NCBI GenBank assembly: GCA_028583685.1
Contig: JAMXIF010000032.1
Coordinates: 433,267 to 497,266 of the forward strand
Source: Petaurus breviceps papuanus
Lineage: Eukaryota; Chordata; Mammalia; Diprotodontia; Petauridae
DNA: 64,000 bases
Direction of reading: 5' to 3'
Below the pieces are notes generated by a model. It had not been told where the DNA came from. It did not search any database and saw only the letters and a program-made list of their open reading frames with translations. Positions 10,336 through 21,057 of the stretch are shown here, piece after piece (position 1 is the first letter of the stretch; each line of letters begins with the position of its first letter). The position numbers and the translations under genes are program-made.

Positions 10336-10454
10336 TCAGACTCAGATCTCAGAGAGTGGCTTGTAGTCTAAGTGACTCATACAGTTAGAATGTGTCATCT
10401 CTGTGACGCGTTATTATTGCCAAGTCAATGGCTGGCTAGAGTCATGTGTGCTCG

Positions 10455-10580
10455 TAGAATGGAAGCTGCTTGAGGGCAGGTGATTCTTTGGTCTTTGTCT
10501 CAGTGCCAAGAGTAGAACCTGGGCCATAATAGGGGATTTAATAAATCTTTGATGGTTGAATGGATAAATAAATAAATGAA
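10455..10580 (+). mobile_element. L2 LINE 3' end
   Basis: 'ggaagctgcttgagggcag', 'ggccataataggggattt' and the terminal (AATG/AAT)n run fit a sense L2 tail. Confidence 0.75.
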
Positions 10581-10639
10581 TGATGTTGGAAGACCTGCCT
10601 AAGGCTAACTAGCTTCCAGAGAGTCCTCCTCAAAGGAAT

Positions 10640-10795
10640 CACTCAATTAACAAGAATTGTACCAGATTCCATGCCAGGCTCTAGATTTACAAAAGCAAAA
10701 ATGAAAAAAAAATTCCTTCCCTCCAAAGAGCTTGCTTCTTATCAGGAGGAGATACTTGGACAAAAAGGAAATGTAAAATGAATACAAAATGTTTT
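10640..10795 (-). mobile_element. L2 LINE 3' end, antisense
   Basis: 'ttccatgccaggctctag' and 'ccctccaaagagcttgctt' are the antisense L2 terminal segment. Confidence 0.7.
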
Positions 10796-11735
10796 TGGCC
10801 AGTGCGGGGCAGGGGTGGGAGTGCCCAGCTTTTTGACTCATCCCTATGACTTCGGGTGAAAGGAAGTGCTGTTTTGAGCTGTCTCTTTCATTCCCCAGTC
10901 CATGACTCCAGCTACGTTTCTCTGAGTGTCACCCACCAGGAAGGTTGCTCCTTGTCTTCTGTCCTGTGTGAGCTATTCACTGTGCATGTCTCACATGCTA
11001 CTGTAGATGGCAGCAAAAGCCAAACAAAAGGTAACCTCCTAGGGGAAAAAAGTCACCAAATCCAGTTACCCCTCCACTCCTATTATCTCAGGCTCTTTCC
11101 TTGTGGGCTTTCTGGGGGAAGCCTGAAGTGATTACCAGAGGTAGCAGTCATATTAATGAAATTCTATATTGAGTGATCACTTTCTTGCTCCAGACCATAC
11201 ATGGTCTGGATTTGTGCTTGCCTTTGCAGCCCAGAGATCCATCTCAGATATTGGGAACTGGCATAAAACTGGCCTGAACTCCTCTCCTTTCCAGATTTCC
11301 CTGGGCTGACAGGCCTCTTGCTCTGCCCTTTCCCTTTGGACAGACCTATCAGATGTCACTATTGCTGATTCTCTCCTGGTCTCTCATTTCTGCTTCCTTC
11401 TTCCTGTCTGAATGGAAGGGGTACAGCTGCTGGGCCAGAGTCACTGGTACCTAATTGTAGCACAATCTGCTGCCTCCTCCCAGCAATCCTCTGCTGCTGC
11501 ATTACCCAGGTTTGCCCTGTTGAAGAGGGACACTATCCATGGCTATTTTGAGTGCCTGATGAGAGGGCTAAACAGGACACAGTGGGACTGAGCTGTCCTT
11601 AGAAGCCTTTTGCTCAGTCTTTAGTCCTGGGGAAGTTTCCCTGTGGATGGTTCCCTAGTTTCTGTTTAATCGCCTTGCTTTGTGTCCCCAGGCATAGAGA
11701 CCATGAACCAGCTCATATGTGATTTGTACCATGTC
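10796..11735. other. Repeat-poor stretch; weak exon-like signal
   Basis: No repeat was recognised in about 0.9 kb. A pyrimidine tract plus AG ends at 10898 and an AAG|GTAACC donor-like site starts at 11031. They enclose 132 bp that are open in one frame. No family was recognised for the peptide, so this is only a possibility. A perfect 9-bp inverted repeat lies at 11190-11209. Confidence 0.3.
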
Positions 11736-11736
11736 A

Positions 11737-11907
11737 CAGTTTACTTGGAATAGCACAGAGCTGGGAATCAGAAGCCTTGGGTTCCCGTCTTTATTCTCTA
11801 AATAAGTGGCCATGTAATTTTAGACAAAACAGCTTCCCCGTGATTCCATTTTATCACCTGTCACATATACCTCACAGAGATGTTGGAAGACCATACAATG
11901 ACAGCAA
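11737..11907 (+). mobile_element. MIR-type SINE
   Basis: 'gagctgggaatcagaagc' and the tail 'cctcacagagatgttgg' give a sense MIR. Confidence 0.65.
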
Positions 11908-12080
11908 CAATGATTATCGCTGGTATTTGTATAACACTTTAAAGTTTCATTTGATCTTTACAACAACCTGATGTGAATACTGAGGATGATAGAGATTAAG
12001 TGACTTGCCTAGCTAGTATCTGAACAAGGATTTGAACTCAGGTCTTCCTGACTCCAGTCCACTGCACCACCTAGCTGCCT
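11908..12080 (-). mobile_element. MIR/CORE-SINE, antisense
   Basis: 'aacactttaaagtttcattt', 'gatttgaactcaggtcttcc' and 'gcaccacctagctgcct' show a well-preserved antisense SINE ending at its 5' head. Confidence 0.85.
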
Positions 12081-12239
12081 CTAGTAGACACAACAAGTTA
12101 AGTGTTATTTCTAAGGTATATGAGCATATTGGGGGTCTTTCTGATATCCTTCCATCCCTTCAGGGTACCCTGGAACCTGAAGGGGAGACACAGACATCCT
12201 GGATCTGGGAGAGTGAGCCAGAGAATACTGGACACACCA

Positions 12240-12392
12240 GACAAAGTCCTCACAACTCTGTGAGGTAGACAGTACAATTATTCTTATCTCTACTTTGCAG
12301 TTGAGGAAGCTGGAACTTAGGCTAAATGATTTGCCTGCGGTCACAGAGTGATGAGGCAGAGACTTTAACCCAGGACTCCTAGTGGATCATAA
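12240..12392 (-). mobile_element. MIR-type SINE, antisense
   Basis: 'aactctgtgaggtagac', 'ttgaggaagctggaactta' and 'acccaggactcctag' form an antisense MIR lacking its 5' end. Confidence 0.75.
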
Positions 12393-12649
12393 GTTGGACT
12401 TCATACTGCCTGTAGCATCTTGGATCATGTCCAATTCATAGAGTGGGCTGCATAGTGAGTAGTCATTTCAGGGTCAAGGTATTCTGGTTGTAACTATAAC
12501 TTACAAGTCCCTCTCCCGCACCCCTTCACCATGTGTTTGTCTTTTATAGTTAGTCAGTGGACATAATTAGCTCAAAGTAAAGACATTGAATAAAATGGCA
12601 TAATGATAGAAGAAGCAGCAGAACACTTCCTCCATTAAGTTGGAGCCTT

Positions 12650-12894
12650 TGTTGTTCAGTCATTTTCTGGTTATGCCTGACTCTTTGTAGCCCCACTTAG
12701 GGTTTTCTTGACAAAGAATGATTAGCCATTTCCTTTTCCAGGTTATTTTACAGATAAGGTAACTGAGGCAAACAGGGTTAAGTGACTTGCTCAAGATCAC
12801 ACAGCTAGTATCTGAGGCTGGTTTTGAACTCAGGAAGACTCATCTTCCTATTTCAAACCCAGTGGTCTATCCACTGCACCAACTAGCTGCCCTC
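12650..12894 (-). mobile_element. Mar1-type CORE-SINE, antisense, full length
   Basis: 'ttgttgttcagtcattt' through 'taactgaggcaaacaggg' to 'gcaccaactagctgccct' shows the RTE-like tail, the core and the tRNA-like head in reverse. Confidence 0.93.
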
Positions 12895-13564
12895 TTGGGG
12901 TCTATCCTTCCATAAATACACAGAGCATCAGTGGGAAGAGAGGACACATGTCTTTTTCACAGGAGTATCACACAGGAAACACATAGGTGAGGGTGCACAA
13001 GATAGGGAACAGGTAGCAAAGGAACACATGTGGAAGGACAACTCATGTTCCTGATGCTGATGGGCTGCCAGTGTCTTCTAGAGAGGAGCTTATGTCTTCT
13101 CATGATGGCATTATTATGTTTCTACTGGATTTGGTCCCCTATTCTGGGCCGGACACTTGCTGTACTGGTTACATGTAGGCCAGATGCTGCTGTTCTGAGC
13201 GTGTAGTTTCTACTGCTTCTAATCCCTGGTTTGGCTGAAATATTTAGTTGATTCTTTGCCATGCAAGAGCAGGTACTGTCGTGTTCTTTTAGCTTAAATC
13301 ATGCAGGTAGGCTTCCCTCTTCCTGTCCCTCACCTGGTACTTAAAATAACTTTTTATTAATGTTTTCTGTGTCTTATCCCTAGATTCTGTATCCCTAGGA
13401 TCTCTCCTCCTCTCTCTTCCAGAGAGCCATCCCATATAAGAAATCATATTTTTTGAGAGGAAAAAGTCAGAACAATTGATGAATATATTCTGAAAATATA
13501 TGCAATGTATAATACCTGTGGACCTCCCACCTACATGAAAGGGTAGGTTGGAGAGCACTTCTCA
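12895..13564. other. No recognisable feature
   Basis: About 0.67 kb without a recognised repeat. The 89-codon antisense frame near 13289-13558 has no familiar motif. Confidence 0.4.
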
Positions 13565-13915
13565 TATTTCTTCTTTTGAGTCCCACTTGATATTTATAAT
13601 TTTGTTATATTGACTTTTGATGTATCATTTGATACTTTTGGTGCACCATTCTTTCCATTTGCATGGTTATAGTTATTTTATGTATTATTTTCTTGGCTCT
13701 GCTAACTTCACTCTGCATCAGTTCATATAGACCTCTTCATATTTCTTTGTATTCATCACATACATAATTTCTCATGGCATAGTAGCATTCTATTGCATTC
13801 ACACCCCACAATTTGTTTTGCCATCCCCCAACTGTTGGAATCTACTTTGTTTCCAATTCTTAGCAGTCACAAAAATTATGGCTATAAATATTTTGGAGTA
13901 TAGCCCCTAGTACAT
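13565..13915 (-). mobile_element. L1 LINE 3' UTR fragment, antisense
   Basis: 'cactctgcatcagttcata', 'catagtagcattctattgc' and 'ctataaatattttggag' are signature pieces of the marsupial L1 3' UTR read antisense. Both ends are truncated. Confidence 0.8.
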
Positions 13916-14996
13916 TTAGATAAGGCAGGAAAAAAAACAACCTTCACTTAGGAGCAATAGAAAGACTTCCTATTTTGCCACTGCTGAGGTTTTTTTTTTC
14001 TCTTTTTAGCCCTAGTTTCTAAAGTCTAGAAGAATAGGGTAATTTAAAAAAAATGTTAGGGTAATTCCACTAGCTACTGTCATTTGGACTGACACTTCTC
14101 TCTCTCTCTCAATTAATCAATCAGACATTTACTAAAGCTTTACTATCAGCCTAAACTTGGGCCTTTCAGAGACTTCAGCCTCAGTCTATGGCTGATTTTA
14201 ATCTCTGAAATCTAAATCAAGTTCTGGGAATTTGGGGTTTTCCAGTTTTAACATTCCCAACTTCTTTTATTGTCTCATGTAGATGAGTGAGTGGAGAAAA
14301 CATACAGACAGACCAAACCCAACCCAGGGCAAGGTCATTGTCAAGGCTATTTTCTTAGTCATAGTCCTGACTACTCCACATGCAGATGAGGCCTATATCT
14401 GAAAGCCTTTGGTCACACATCCTTCCTTACACAGTTATGTCAGAAGTGGTGCTTACATGTGGGGAAGGGGGCTGAAGGACAGAACTGAAGCTAGAGTGAG
14501 GAGGAGGTGGAAAGTTCCACTCTGCTAGAGTAGCTAGAAATGTTCTTAAAGGGAATTAGTGAAGGCCTGGAAGCATGAATCACCCAGGGAAATAAATGGC
14601 CAGGAGAGGGGGAAAAAATCAATCTCTTGGTAGGAAAAGGAACATCTCACATCAAGCAAACAGCTTTGCTGCAGTCCCCATGCTGGGCATGCTGATCAAT
14701 TGACATAGCAGCCTGGGACTTTGAAATCACCAAGGTTTTGCAAAATCACCAAGGGTGATAGGTGGTTGGACAGGCCAGGGAAGAAAGTCAGACTTAAAGA
14801 AATCAAGAACACAGAGAGAAAGGACCTGTTAATTACCCTAGAGGATTCTTAAGGGGTGGGAGGTAGGAAGGAAACTGTTGAGATCACCCTGGTGTGAAAG
14901 ATTTGGGTATTTTCCTTGAACTCATACATAATTTCTTTTTGCCAAAGTATAATAATTCAGGCATGTGTCGACCACTGGATTTATGTGCACAATATC
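13916..14996. other. Mostly unclassified; small L2 trace
   Basis: A short antisense L2-like tail lies at about 14108-14165 after a (TC)n run. The rest has no recognised repeat or gene. Confidence 0.4.
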
Positions 14997-15200
14997 AGTA
15001 GTTTGAGAAGTTGACTTAAATTTGCACAAAGTATGAGAAATGGGGTCTGAGTAAATGACAGTTTGGAATTCACTGCCTACCACTTTCCTGGTTTTGAGTT
15101 TTTTTTCTCTGAGGCCCATTTCTTCAGGGTGGCCTGAGTTGAAATCAGGGTAGTCGAGCCTCTCTCAGACACATGAAAGGTTAACCAAACACCATCCCCC
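14997..15200 (+). repeat. Unclassified duplicated segment, copy A
   Basis: It is homologous over about 205 bp to 17117-17325. Both have 'agttgacttaaatt', 'tatgagaaatggggt', a T-run, 'cccattc', 'tggcct' and 'cagggtagtc' in the same order, with many substitutions between them. I do not recognise the family. Confidence 0.75.
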
Positions 15201-15279
15201 TGGACAATGCCCTCTGCCTTGCACTTTAAGAGATGCTGAAATGAAGGGGCTCCTGTCCTTTCTCTGACCCTATTTTATT

Positions 15280-15345
15280 TACAAAATGAGAAATAGGATG
15301 AACTATGTATTTATGAAAATCCCTTTTGGCTCTAAAATTTTATGA
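15280..15345 (+). mobile_element. MIR3-type SINE tail
   Basis: 'tttacaaaatgagaaatagg' then 'cccttttggctctaaaat' fits a degraded tail in sense orientation. Confidence 0.45.
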
Positions 15346-15561
15346 TGCAGATTTCTGAAACCCATATGAGAACTGGGGGAATTGTTTATCATTCAGTGAG
15401 GCTAGGGTGGGGGTGTCCAATTTTGCCCCAACAGCAGAGTCATGAGCCTTCAGCATTAGACAAAATTCAGAGTCTGACTTTATTAGAAATAAAACAGTGG
15501 GCAAAGTATCAACTTATTAGATCTATTAAATGAACTCTTTCTGATTTCTGAGTTCCAGATG

Positions 15562-15965
15562 CAGGGGTTCTTAAAACAAGGAATCTGTGAACTTGCTTTT
15601 CAAAAAAGAAATTAGTTAACCATATTTAACTATAATGCAACTGATTTCCTTTGTAATACTATGTATTTTACTTAATACATTTAAAAATCAAGGTTTTAGG
15701 GCAGCTAGGTGGCACAGTGCATAGAGCACTGGTCCTGGAGTCAGGAGGACCTGAGTTCAAATCCAGCATCAGACACTTAACATTTACTAGATGTGTGACC
15801 TTGGGCAAGTTACTTAACCCTAATTGCCCTGCCTTTCCCCCTCCAAAAAGACCAAACCTCCCCAAACAAACAAAAAAATCCTATGATTTTGTGAATGGGG
15901 TCGACTAATAGATCTCACCAGATTAACCAAGGGTTCCATGATACAAAGAAGCTTAAAAACTCTTG
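15562..15965. mobile_element. hAT-like non-autonomous DNA transposon, carrying a SINE
   Basis: The left end 'caggggttcttaaaac' mirrors the right end 'gcttaaaaactcttg' with a few mismatches. Interior 'ggaatctgtgaacttg' and 'gggttccatgata' match a recurrent mammalian 'ggggttcttaacctgg' element. A SINE at 15699-15878 splits it. No clean 8-bp duplication was seen, so the superfamily is tentative. Confidence 0.6.
15699..15878 (+). mobile_element. Poly-A SINE, near full length
   Basis: 'gggcagctaggtggcacag', 'gacctgagttcaaatccagc' and 'tgccctgcctttccccct' with an A-rich tail. This is the short, L1-dependent-looking marsupial SINE class, and the copy is little diverged. Confidence 0.95.
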
Positions 15966-17116
15966 TTTTAGAGCCCTTCTCTCAGCCCCAGTGCCATCAC
16001 AGTGATGGCAGAGTGAGGGGAGAGGGGGTAAGCAAAAAGGGAAGCTAGAAGTCAGGAAGGACTGAAACACATTTTGCAGAGGAGAGGTTTTTGTATTCCA
16101 GCAAGACTGAATCCTATTTTGTTTGGTATCTGTTGGTGACTAGGACAGTGCCTGACAGGTTAGTGCTTGATATTTTCTGGTTATTTGATTGAATAGCCCT
16201 AGCTCTCTCCTTCTGAACCCCCACCCAGATCAACTACTTTGGCTGTTGTTTCTTGCTAGGGAGCTTTCTTTGTTCTCTCCCCATTAGGAGTCAAGAGAGA
16301 GGCAACAGAGGACCACACTTGAGTTTTAGGATCTTTTGAGTCAGCATCAGTGCCTGTTTGGGAAGTTTAGTGGGCATATTTCAGCCTAGAGCTCACTTTT
16401 CACTGAGGCTTTTTCATGACACAGGCAGCTTGGCTCCAGGTTACTCATTTCAAACTCAATTTGTGGGTCTGCTAAGAGTAACATCATCATCACCATAGCT
16501 GTAACCTGATTAATCTCAGCCCAGCCCTGGCCTCAGCCCCTCTGAGCCCAGGGCATTGCTGGCAGCAGGCAGGCTTGTCGGACAGCAGCTCTGAGCAGCA
16601 AGGTAAGTGAGCTGCTATTGCCGGGAGATCTGACTCCCTTTGCCCTATTTGTGCCCAGTTTTGGGTTCCTCTGAACTTCTCTCCCTATTTTCCAAGGATT
16701 TTTGTATCAGCAGGACTGAGTTTAGATCTTCCTGTCCTGTCACTGTTACAGCTGATTTTCCTGTTCCTTCATGTATGGGGCTATGGAAACAGGGGTGTTT
16801 GTTGTTAACCATCTCTATTGTTTCTTAAAGCCAACATTATGGGAACTCTCCAAGGTATCTGCCTGGGAGCTAAATTGGTGGCCTTTAAGATCTCCATGTG
16901 AAAAGAGGTAGCTTGGATTGTGGAGAGGAACGAGATGGTCTTTCTTCGTGATGTAGGTAGTTTATTCTGGCAGTGGCACAATTTTGATGTGGGAATGAGG
17001 ACAATGTGGTTGAAGAGTGTGACGTGATTTACCCAACCAAGGGCTCCCCCATACGGTGGAACAAATCTGCTGTCACTTCTAAGAGAGAGAGAGGGATAAA
17101 GGGCATAATGTATAGA
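15966..17116. other. Repeat-poor; exon-donor-like site at 16603
   Basis: Few repeats are seen apart from a weak L2-like trace near 16140-16190. Between 16490 and 16602 the sequence is C/G-rich and ends in CAAG|GTAAGT, a textbook donor consensus at 16601-16608. With no open frame or acceptor this could at most be an untranslated first exon. Confidence 0.3.
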
Positions 17117-17325
17117 ATGTAGTATGAAAAGTTGACTTAAATTTTCACAAAATATGAGAAATGGGGTTTGAGTATAACACAGTTTGTAATTCAGTGCTTA
17201 TGAGCTTCTAGGTCCTAATATTTTTTCCCTTTGAAACCCATTCCATTAGAATGGCCTAAACTATAGACAGGGTAGTCAGTCTCTCTCTTCATCTTAGGAA
17301 AGGTCAGTTACACATTCGTTGCCTT
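17117..17325 (+). repeat. Unclassified duplicated segment, copy B
   Basis: Diverged homologue of 14997-15200 in the same orientation, about 2.1 kb away. Similarity stops at both edges. Confidence 0.75.
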
Positions 17326-17342
17326 CCCCATATGCTTTAATT

Positions 17343-17560
17343 GGAGCCTGGAAGATCTTAGTTAGAATTGTCTCAGATGCTTACTAGTTGTGTGACTCCT
17401 GGAAAGTCCTTAAATCTCTCTGTCTCACTTTTCTCATCTGTCAAATGAAGGTTAATAAAAGCTCTGACCTCTCAGAGTGATTGCAGGATTTATAGGAGAT
17501 AGTGCATATAGCACGCTTTGTAAGCCTTCAAGTGCTACCTAGAGGCCAGCCACTGTTCTT
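17343..17560 (+). mobile_element. MIR-type SINE
   Basis: 'ttactagttgtgtgactcct', 'ttttctcatctgtcaaatg' and 'cacgctttgtaagcctt' give a near full-length sense MIR. Confidence 0.85.
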
Positions 17561-17897
17561 GTTGTATACACAAGGTTGAGATGGGATGGGGGTGTGTCTA
17601 TGTTGCTTCTTTTGTTTTCCTCTTGGACTTGGGTCAAGGCCCACCACTTGTGGGTCCCTGGCCCTTTTGTTGCTTCACGATTAGGGAAAGGATGGAATAT
17701 GTTGCCCTGGCATTTTATGGAGTGGGAATAATTCAAAGGATCCAGGAATGTGGGGGCAAAAGCTATCCCAGAAACAATAAAATTCCCCTCCCACCCTGGT
17801 GATCCTCTACCCCATCCCACATCAAGACCTCCAGAAGCTAGTCTGATTTGCTAGGCTTCTTATTGCCAGACAAAGAGCAATTTAATGCTTCAGTATC
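17561..17897. other. No recognisable feature
   Basis: No repeat was recognised. The overlapping sense and antisense open frames of 73 and 93 codons show no known motif. Confidence 0.4.
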
Positions 17898-18035
17898 AAA
17901 ATCATAGATTTAGAGCTAGAAGAGAGCTTGGTAGTCATCTAACTCAACTACCTTCTTTTCCAAACTAGAAGCCAGAGAAGTAAAATCACTTGCCCAAAGT
18001 CACATGGCTAATGAACAATGGATACAGACAACCTA
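17898..18035 (-). mobile_element. MIR3-type SINE, antisense
   Basis: 'atcatagatttagagctag' and 'cacttgcccaaagtcacat' are the tail and core of this class in reverse. Confidence 0.75.
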
Positions 18036-18562
18036 AAGCAATAAGTGTAAGATGTCCCAGGACCCCCTTCTTTGCCCTTCCACCGATTCATTCAGTCCAA
18101 GTTTTCTGCTTTTTCTTTCTTTCTTCCCCACCCAAACATTTGTTTCCTTGGGTCTCTGATTTAGTCAGTGCCCTCACATGTAATAGGTAGTGAACTTGGG
18201 AAAAGGCGAAACAAACAGATTAGAAATGTCCTCAGTGCCAAATGAATATAAATATGTCCCCTATTTACCTATGGACTCCTTGTGCCCCTCCTGGGCAAGC
18301 GATGGGATTAGCCAGCCTATCTGGAAGTTAATAGTAAATTAAATCCATTAATCACCACAGGCATTGGGTAGTTGCCTAGTTCTTGCTAATAGGGTCTACT
18401 GTACCTTGGTGTTACTGTAACAATGAAAGGATAGAAGTATGTTTCCTTTAATTAACCTGGAGTCTGTTTTTCTTTCCCTTAAGTAGCATGGTGTTAAATA
18501 TGAACATTCACTCCTGACCTGTCTGTCCACCCAGACCTACCACTGGAGACTATTTTAAATCC
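18036..18562. other. Repeat-free block; possible regulatory DNA
   Basis: No repeat was recognised. AT-rich sequence at about 18230-18480 contains 'ttaatagtaaattaaatcc' and 'attaatcaccacagg'. Suggestive at best. Confidence 0.3.
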
Positions 18563-18848
18563 TATAAAGCAGTCTAACAGTGGATAGAGTATTAGACTTG
18601 GGCTTGGGAAGACCTGAGTTTGAATCTTGCTTCAGATACTTAGTAGCTGTCCTATCCTAGGTGAGTCCCTTCATCTCTTTGAGTCTGTTTCCACATCTGT
18701 AAAATAAGGATAATGTAACTTATTTTATAGGGTTGCTCTGAGAATTAGAAAAGATGATGATGATGATGATGATGATGTGTGTGTGTGTGTGTGTGTGTAA
18801 AATTTTGAGACTTATAGATACTCTATAAATGTTTGCTATCTTTAAGTC
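18563..18848 (+). mobile_element. MIR-type SINE with internal microsatellite
   Basis: 'gacctgagtttgaatcttgc', 'tagctgtcctatcctagg' and 'tctataaatgtttgctat' give a sense MIR, interrupted in its tail by a (GAT)n(GT)n array. Confidence 0.85.
18753..18798. repeat. Compound (GAT)n(GT)n microsatellite
   Basis: Eight GAT units are followed directly by about ten GT units, inside the MIR tail. Confidence 0.97.
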
Positions 18849-19014
18849 TTTAGTTTCTGTTACTGATATTACTGTTACTGCAGAAGCTACTCACTACTGG
18901 CTTGGTCCTTTACAAAATGGAAACTGGGATCTGAGAACTATATGAATAGTAACAGTTTATATTGGGTAATGCTGGGATATTCTACTGTGTCTCTTTGATA
19001 TCACATTTAGTGAC

Positions 19015-19218
19015 AGCATATCATAGGATATTCATTGACAACTTGAAAGGATGTTAAAAGTAATCAAGTCCAACCCCCTTCTTCTGCAGATGAGAACCTG
19101 ATGCCTAGAGAGATGAAGTGGTTTGCCCAAGCTTACATAGTAGCAGGGTTGGAATTTGAACCTAGATCCCTTGATTTCAAATCGGCATGTCTTTACATTG
19201 TGCCACATTGCCTATAAG
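19015..19218 (-). mobile_element. MIR3-type SINE, antisense
   Basis: 'aatcaagtccaaccccctt', 'gcagatgagaacctgatgcc' and 'tttacattgtgccacattg' mark a full antisense copy. Confidence 0.8.
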
Positions 19219-19354
19219 AACAGTGGGAGGTTAGGGAATCCACCAACAAGTCTCCGCTGAGTGGGGGGGAGAAAAAGGGAGAAAAGGAGTGATCTCCAAT
19301 AACTATCTCCACTAGGCTGACCAGCTCCTAATGAAAGGATAACTAAGACTAGGA

Positions 19355-19492
19355 ATCTATCAGTCAACTAATTAACAAGAATTTATTAAGCATTTCTTAC
19401 CATGTGCCAGGTACTTTTTAAGTGCCTGGGAAATGAGAAATGGTAAAAATAGTCCTTGCCCTCAAGGTGCTTACATTCTCATGGGGAGAACC
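19355..19492 (-). mobile_element. L2 LINE 3' end, antisense
   Basis: 'aagaatttattaagcattt', 'catgtgccaggtactttt' and 'ccctcaaggtgcttacatt' form a well-kept antisense L2 tail. Confidence 0.85.
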
Positions 19493-19639
19493 AGTTTAAT
19501 ATTTTTTTCAGGCAGCATTGGTGCTTATGGAAGGAAAATTAGGATAACATATGTCATAGGCAAGTGGATTCCTGGTGAGGTTCCCATTGAAATGGTATGA
19601 GAATTTCTATAAGCTCTGCCAAAATTTCATTTCAGTAAA

Positions 19640-19892
19640 CACTTATGTGTAGCAGGTAGGTGGCTCAGTGCATAGAGTGCTAGGCTTGGAGTCAAGAAAA
19701 CCTGAGTTCAAATGTGACCTCAGACACTTACTAGCTGTATGACCCTAGGCAAGTTTGCCTTAATCCACTGGAGAAGGAAATGGCTAATCACTCCAGCATC
19801 TTTGCCAAGAAAATCCCATGGACAGCAATGGTGTGCTATGGTACATGGGGTTACAAAGAGTTGAACATGACTGAATGACTGAAAAACAACAA
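19640..19892 (+). mobile_element. Mar1-type CORE-SINE in L2
   Basis: 'aggtaggtggctcagtgc', 'aacctgagttcaaatgtg', 'ctttgccaagaaaatccc' and a terminal AACAACAA give a full copy. Flanks 'cacttatgtgta' and 'catttatatgta' look like a diverged duplication of L2 target DNA. Confidence 0.9.
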
Positions 19893-20047
19893 GCATTTAT
19901 ATGTAAGACACTATATTTGGTAGTAGGGATACAAAAATAAGAAAGCAGCATAATCCTCCATGAGTTTCCATTTTAATAGTGGTATAACATGTATGCAAAA
20001 TAAAGACAATATGAAGTAGATTATGCTAAGTACATGGGCAATGTGTG

Positions 20048-20150
20048 TGTGTGAGACAGACAGACAGACAGACAGAGAGACAGAGACAGAGAGAGGGAGA
20101 GGGAGAGGGAAAAGGAGAAGGAGAGAGAGAGGAGAAGAGAGAGAGAGAGG

Positions 20151-20206
<56 letters not shown>

Positions 20207-20207
20207 T
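20048..20207. repeat. (GA)n/(GACA)n/(GGGAGA)n purine tract
   Basis: About 150 bp of almost pure purine, starting as GACA repeats and ending as perfect GA. It lies within antisense L2. The E/R-rich frames are artefacts. Confidence 0.97.
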
Positions 20208-20814
20208 TTGGAATGATCAGGGAAGGTGTCTAGAAGGCAGTGACACCTGAACTGGGCCTTGAAGGAGGGAGCAGAAGCATTTCAATAGGTGATGAGAAAG
20301 GAAGATCTCTTCCAGGCAGAGGAGATACCATGCACAGATACTCAGAGACAGGAGAGGGCAGGATGAGATTGGGAGTTAGCAAACAACCCTATTTGTTTGG
20401 AGTCTAGCATGTTAAGGGCAATGCTGTGAAATCACACTGGTCAGGTAGATTAGAGACAGATTGAGGTCCTCAAATGCTTTTTTGTCTTATTCATCTTAAG
20501 TGGAGAGGTGCTGAAGGCTTTTGGTGGTTGTGGAAGAATGGGTTTCAGAAGAGACAGACTGAAAGCAGGGAGACCAATGGGTATGCTATTACAATAGTCT
20601 GGATGAGAGGGCTTAAAGGTGGGAGTGGAAATGGAGAAGATGGAATAGATATTAGTGATATTTGGAAGTAGAAATGACAGGGCTTGGTAATTGATTAAAT
20701 GTGGGGCCATGAAAGAGAAGGGAACATTAAGGATGATCCAAGTTTTTAGCCTGGCTGAAGGAAAAGGATAGATAACTTATAGAAAACCTGTTCTAAGATA
20801 GCTTACTGGGAAAT

Positions 20815-21057
20815 AATAATAATGCTATCATTAGTAATGACAAATTGACATTTATATGGTGCTTTGAAATGTATAAATCACTTGGTGTACACTCTCGTTT
20901 TCATGCCCCAACCACTCCATGAGGTAGATAATGAAGGTGTTACCCCCATTTTACAGGTAGGAAAACTGAGTCTCAGAGTTTAAGTGACTTGACCAATACA
21001 GTTAATCAATGATGGTAGTAGGATTTGAACCAAGGTCTTTTCTGACTCTAACTACAA
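20815..21057 (-). mobile_element. MIR-type SINE, antisense
   Basis: 'ttatatggtgctttgaaatg', 'ccccattttacaggtagga' and 'aggatttgaaccaaggtct' give a near full-length antisense MIR. Confidence 0.85.

Larger units (their letters stand above)
19620..20790 (-). mobile_element. L2 LINE 3' UTR, antisense, about 0.75 kb net, split by SINE and GA tract
   Basis: L2 sequence flanks the Mar1 at 19640-19892 and continues with 'ggtagtagggatacaaaaat'. After the GA tract it runs through 'gggccttgaaggaggg', 'gcagggagaccaatgggt' and 'aaggatgatccaagttttt', the order expected of antisense L2. Confidence 0.85.

Noticed and set aside
14320-14760. Repeated 'aaatcaccaag' near 14723-14752 as a regulatory array
   Set aside because: Only two short copies. 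It could be chance or slippage.
15699-15878. tRNA gene
   Set aside because: A/B-box-like motifs here and in other SINE heads belong to tRNA-derived SINEs. No cloverleaf with acceptor stem is present.
20023-20250. E/R-rich frames
   Set aside because: Translation of the GA tract.
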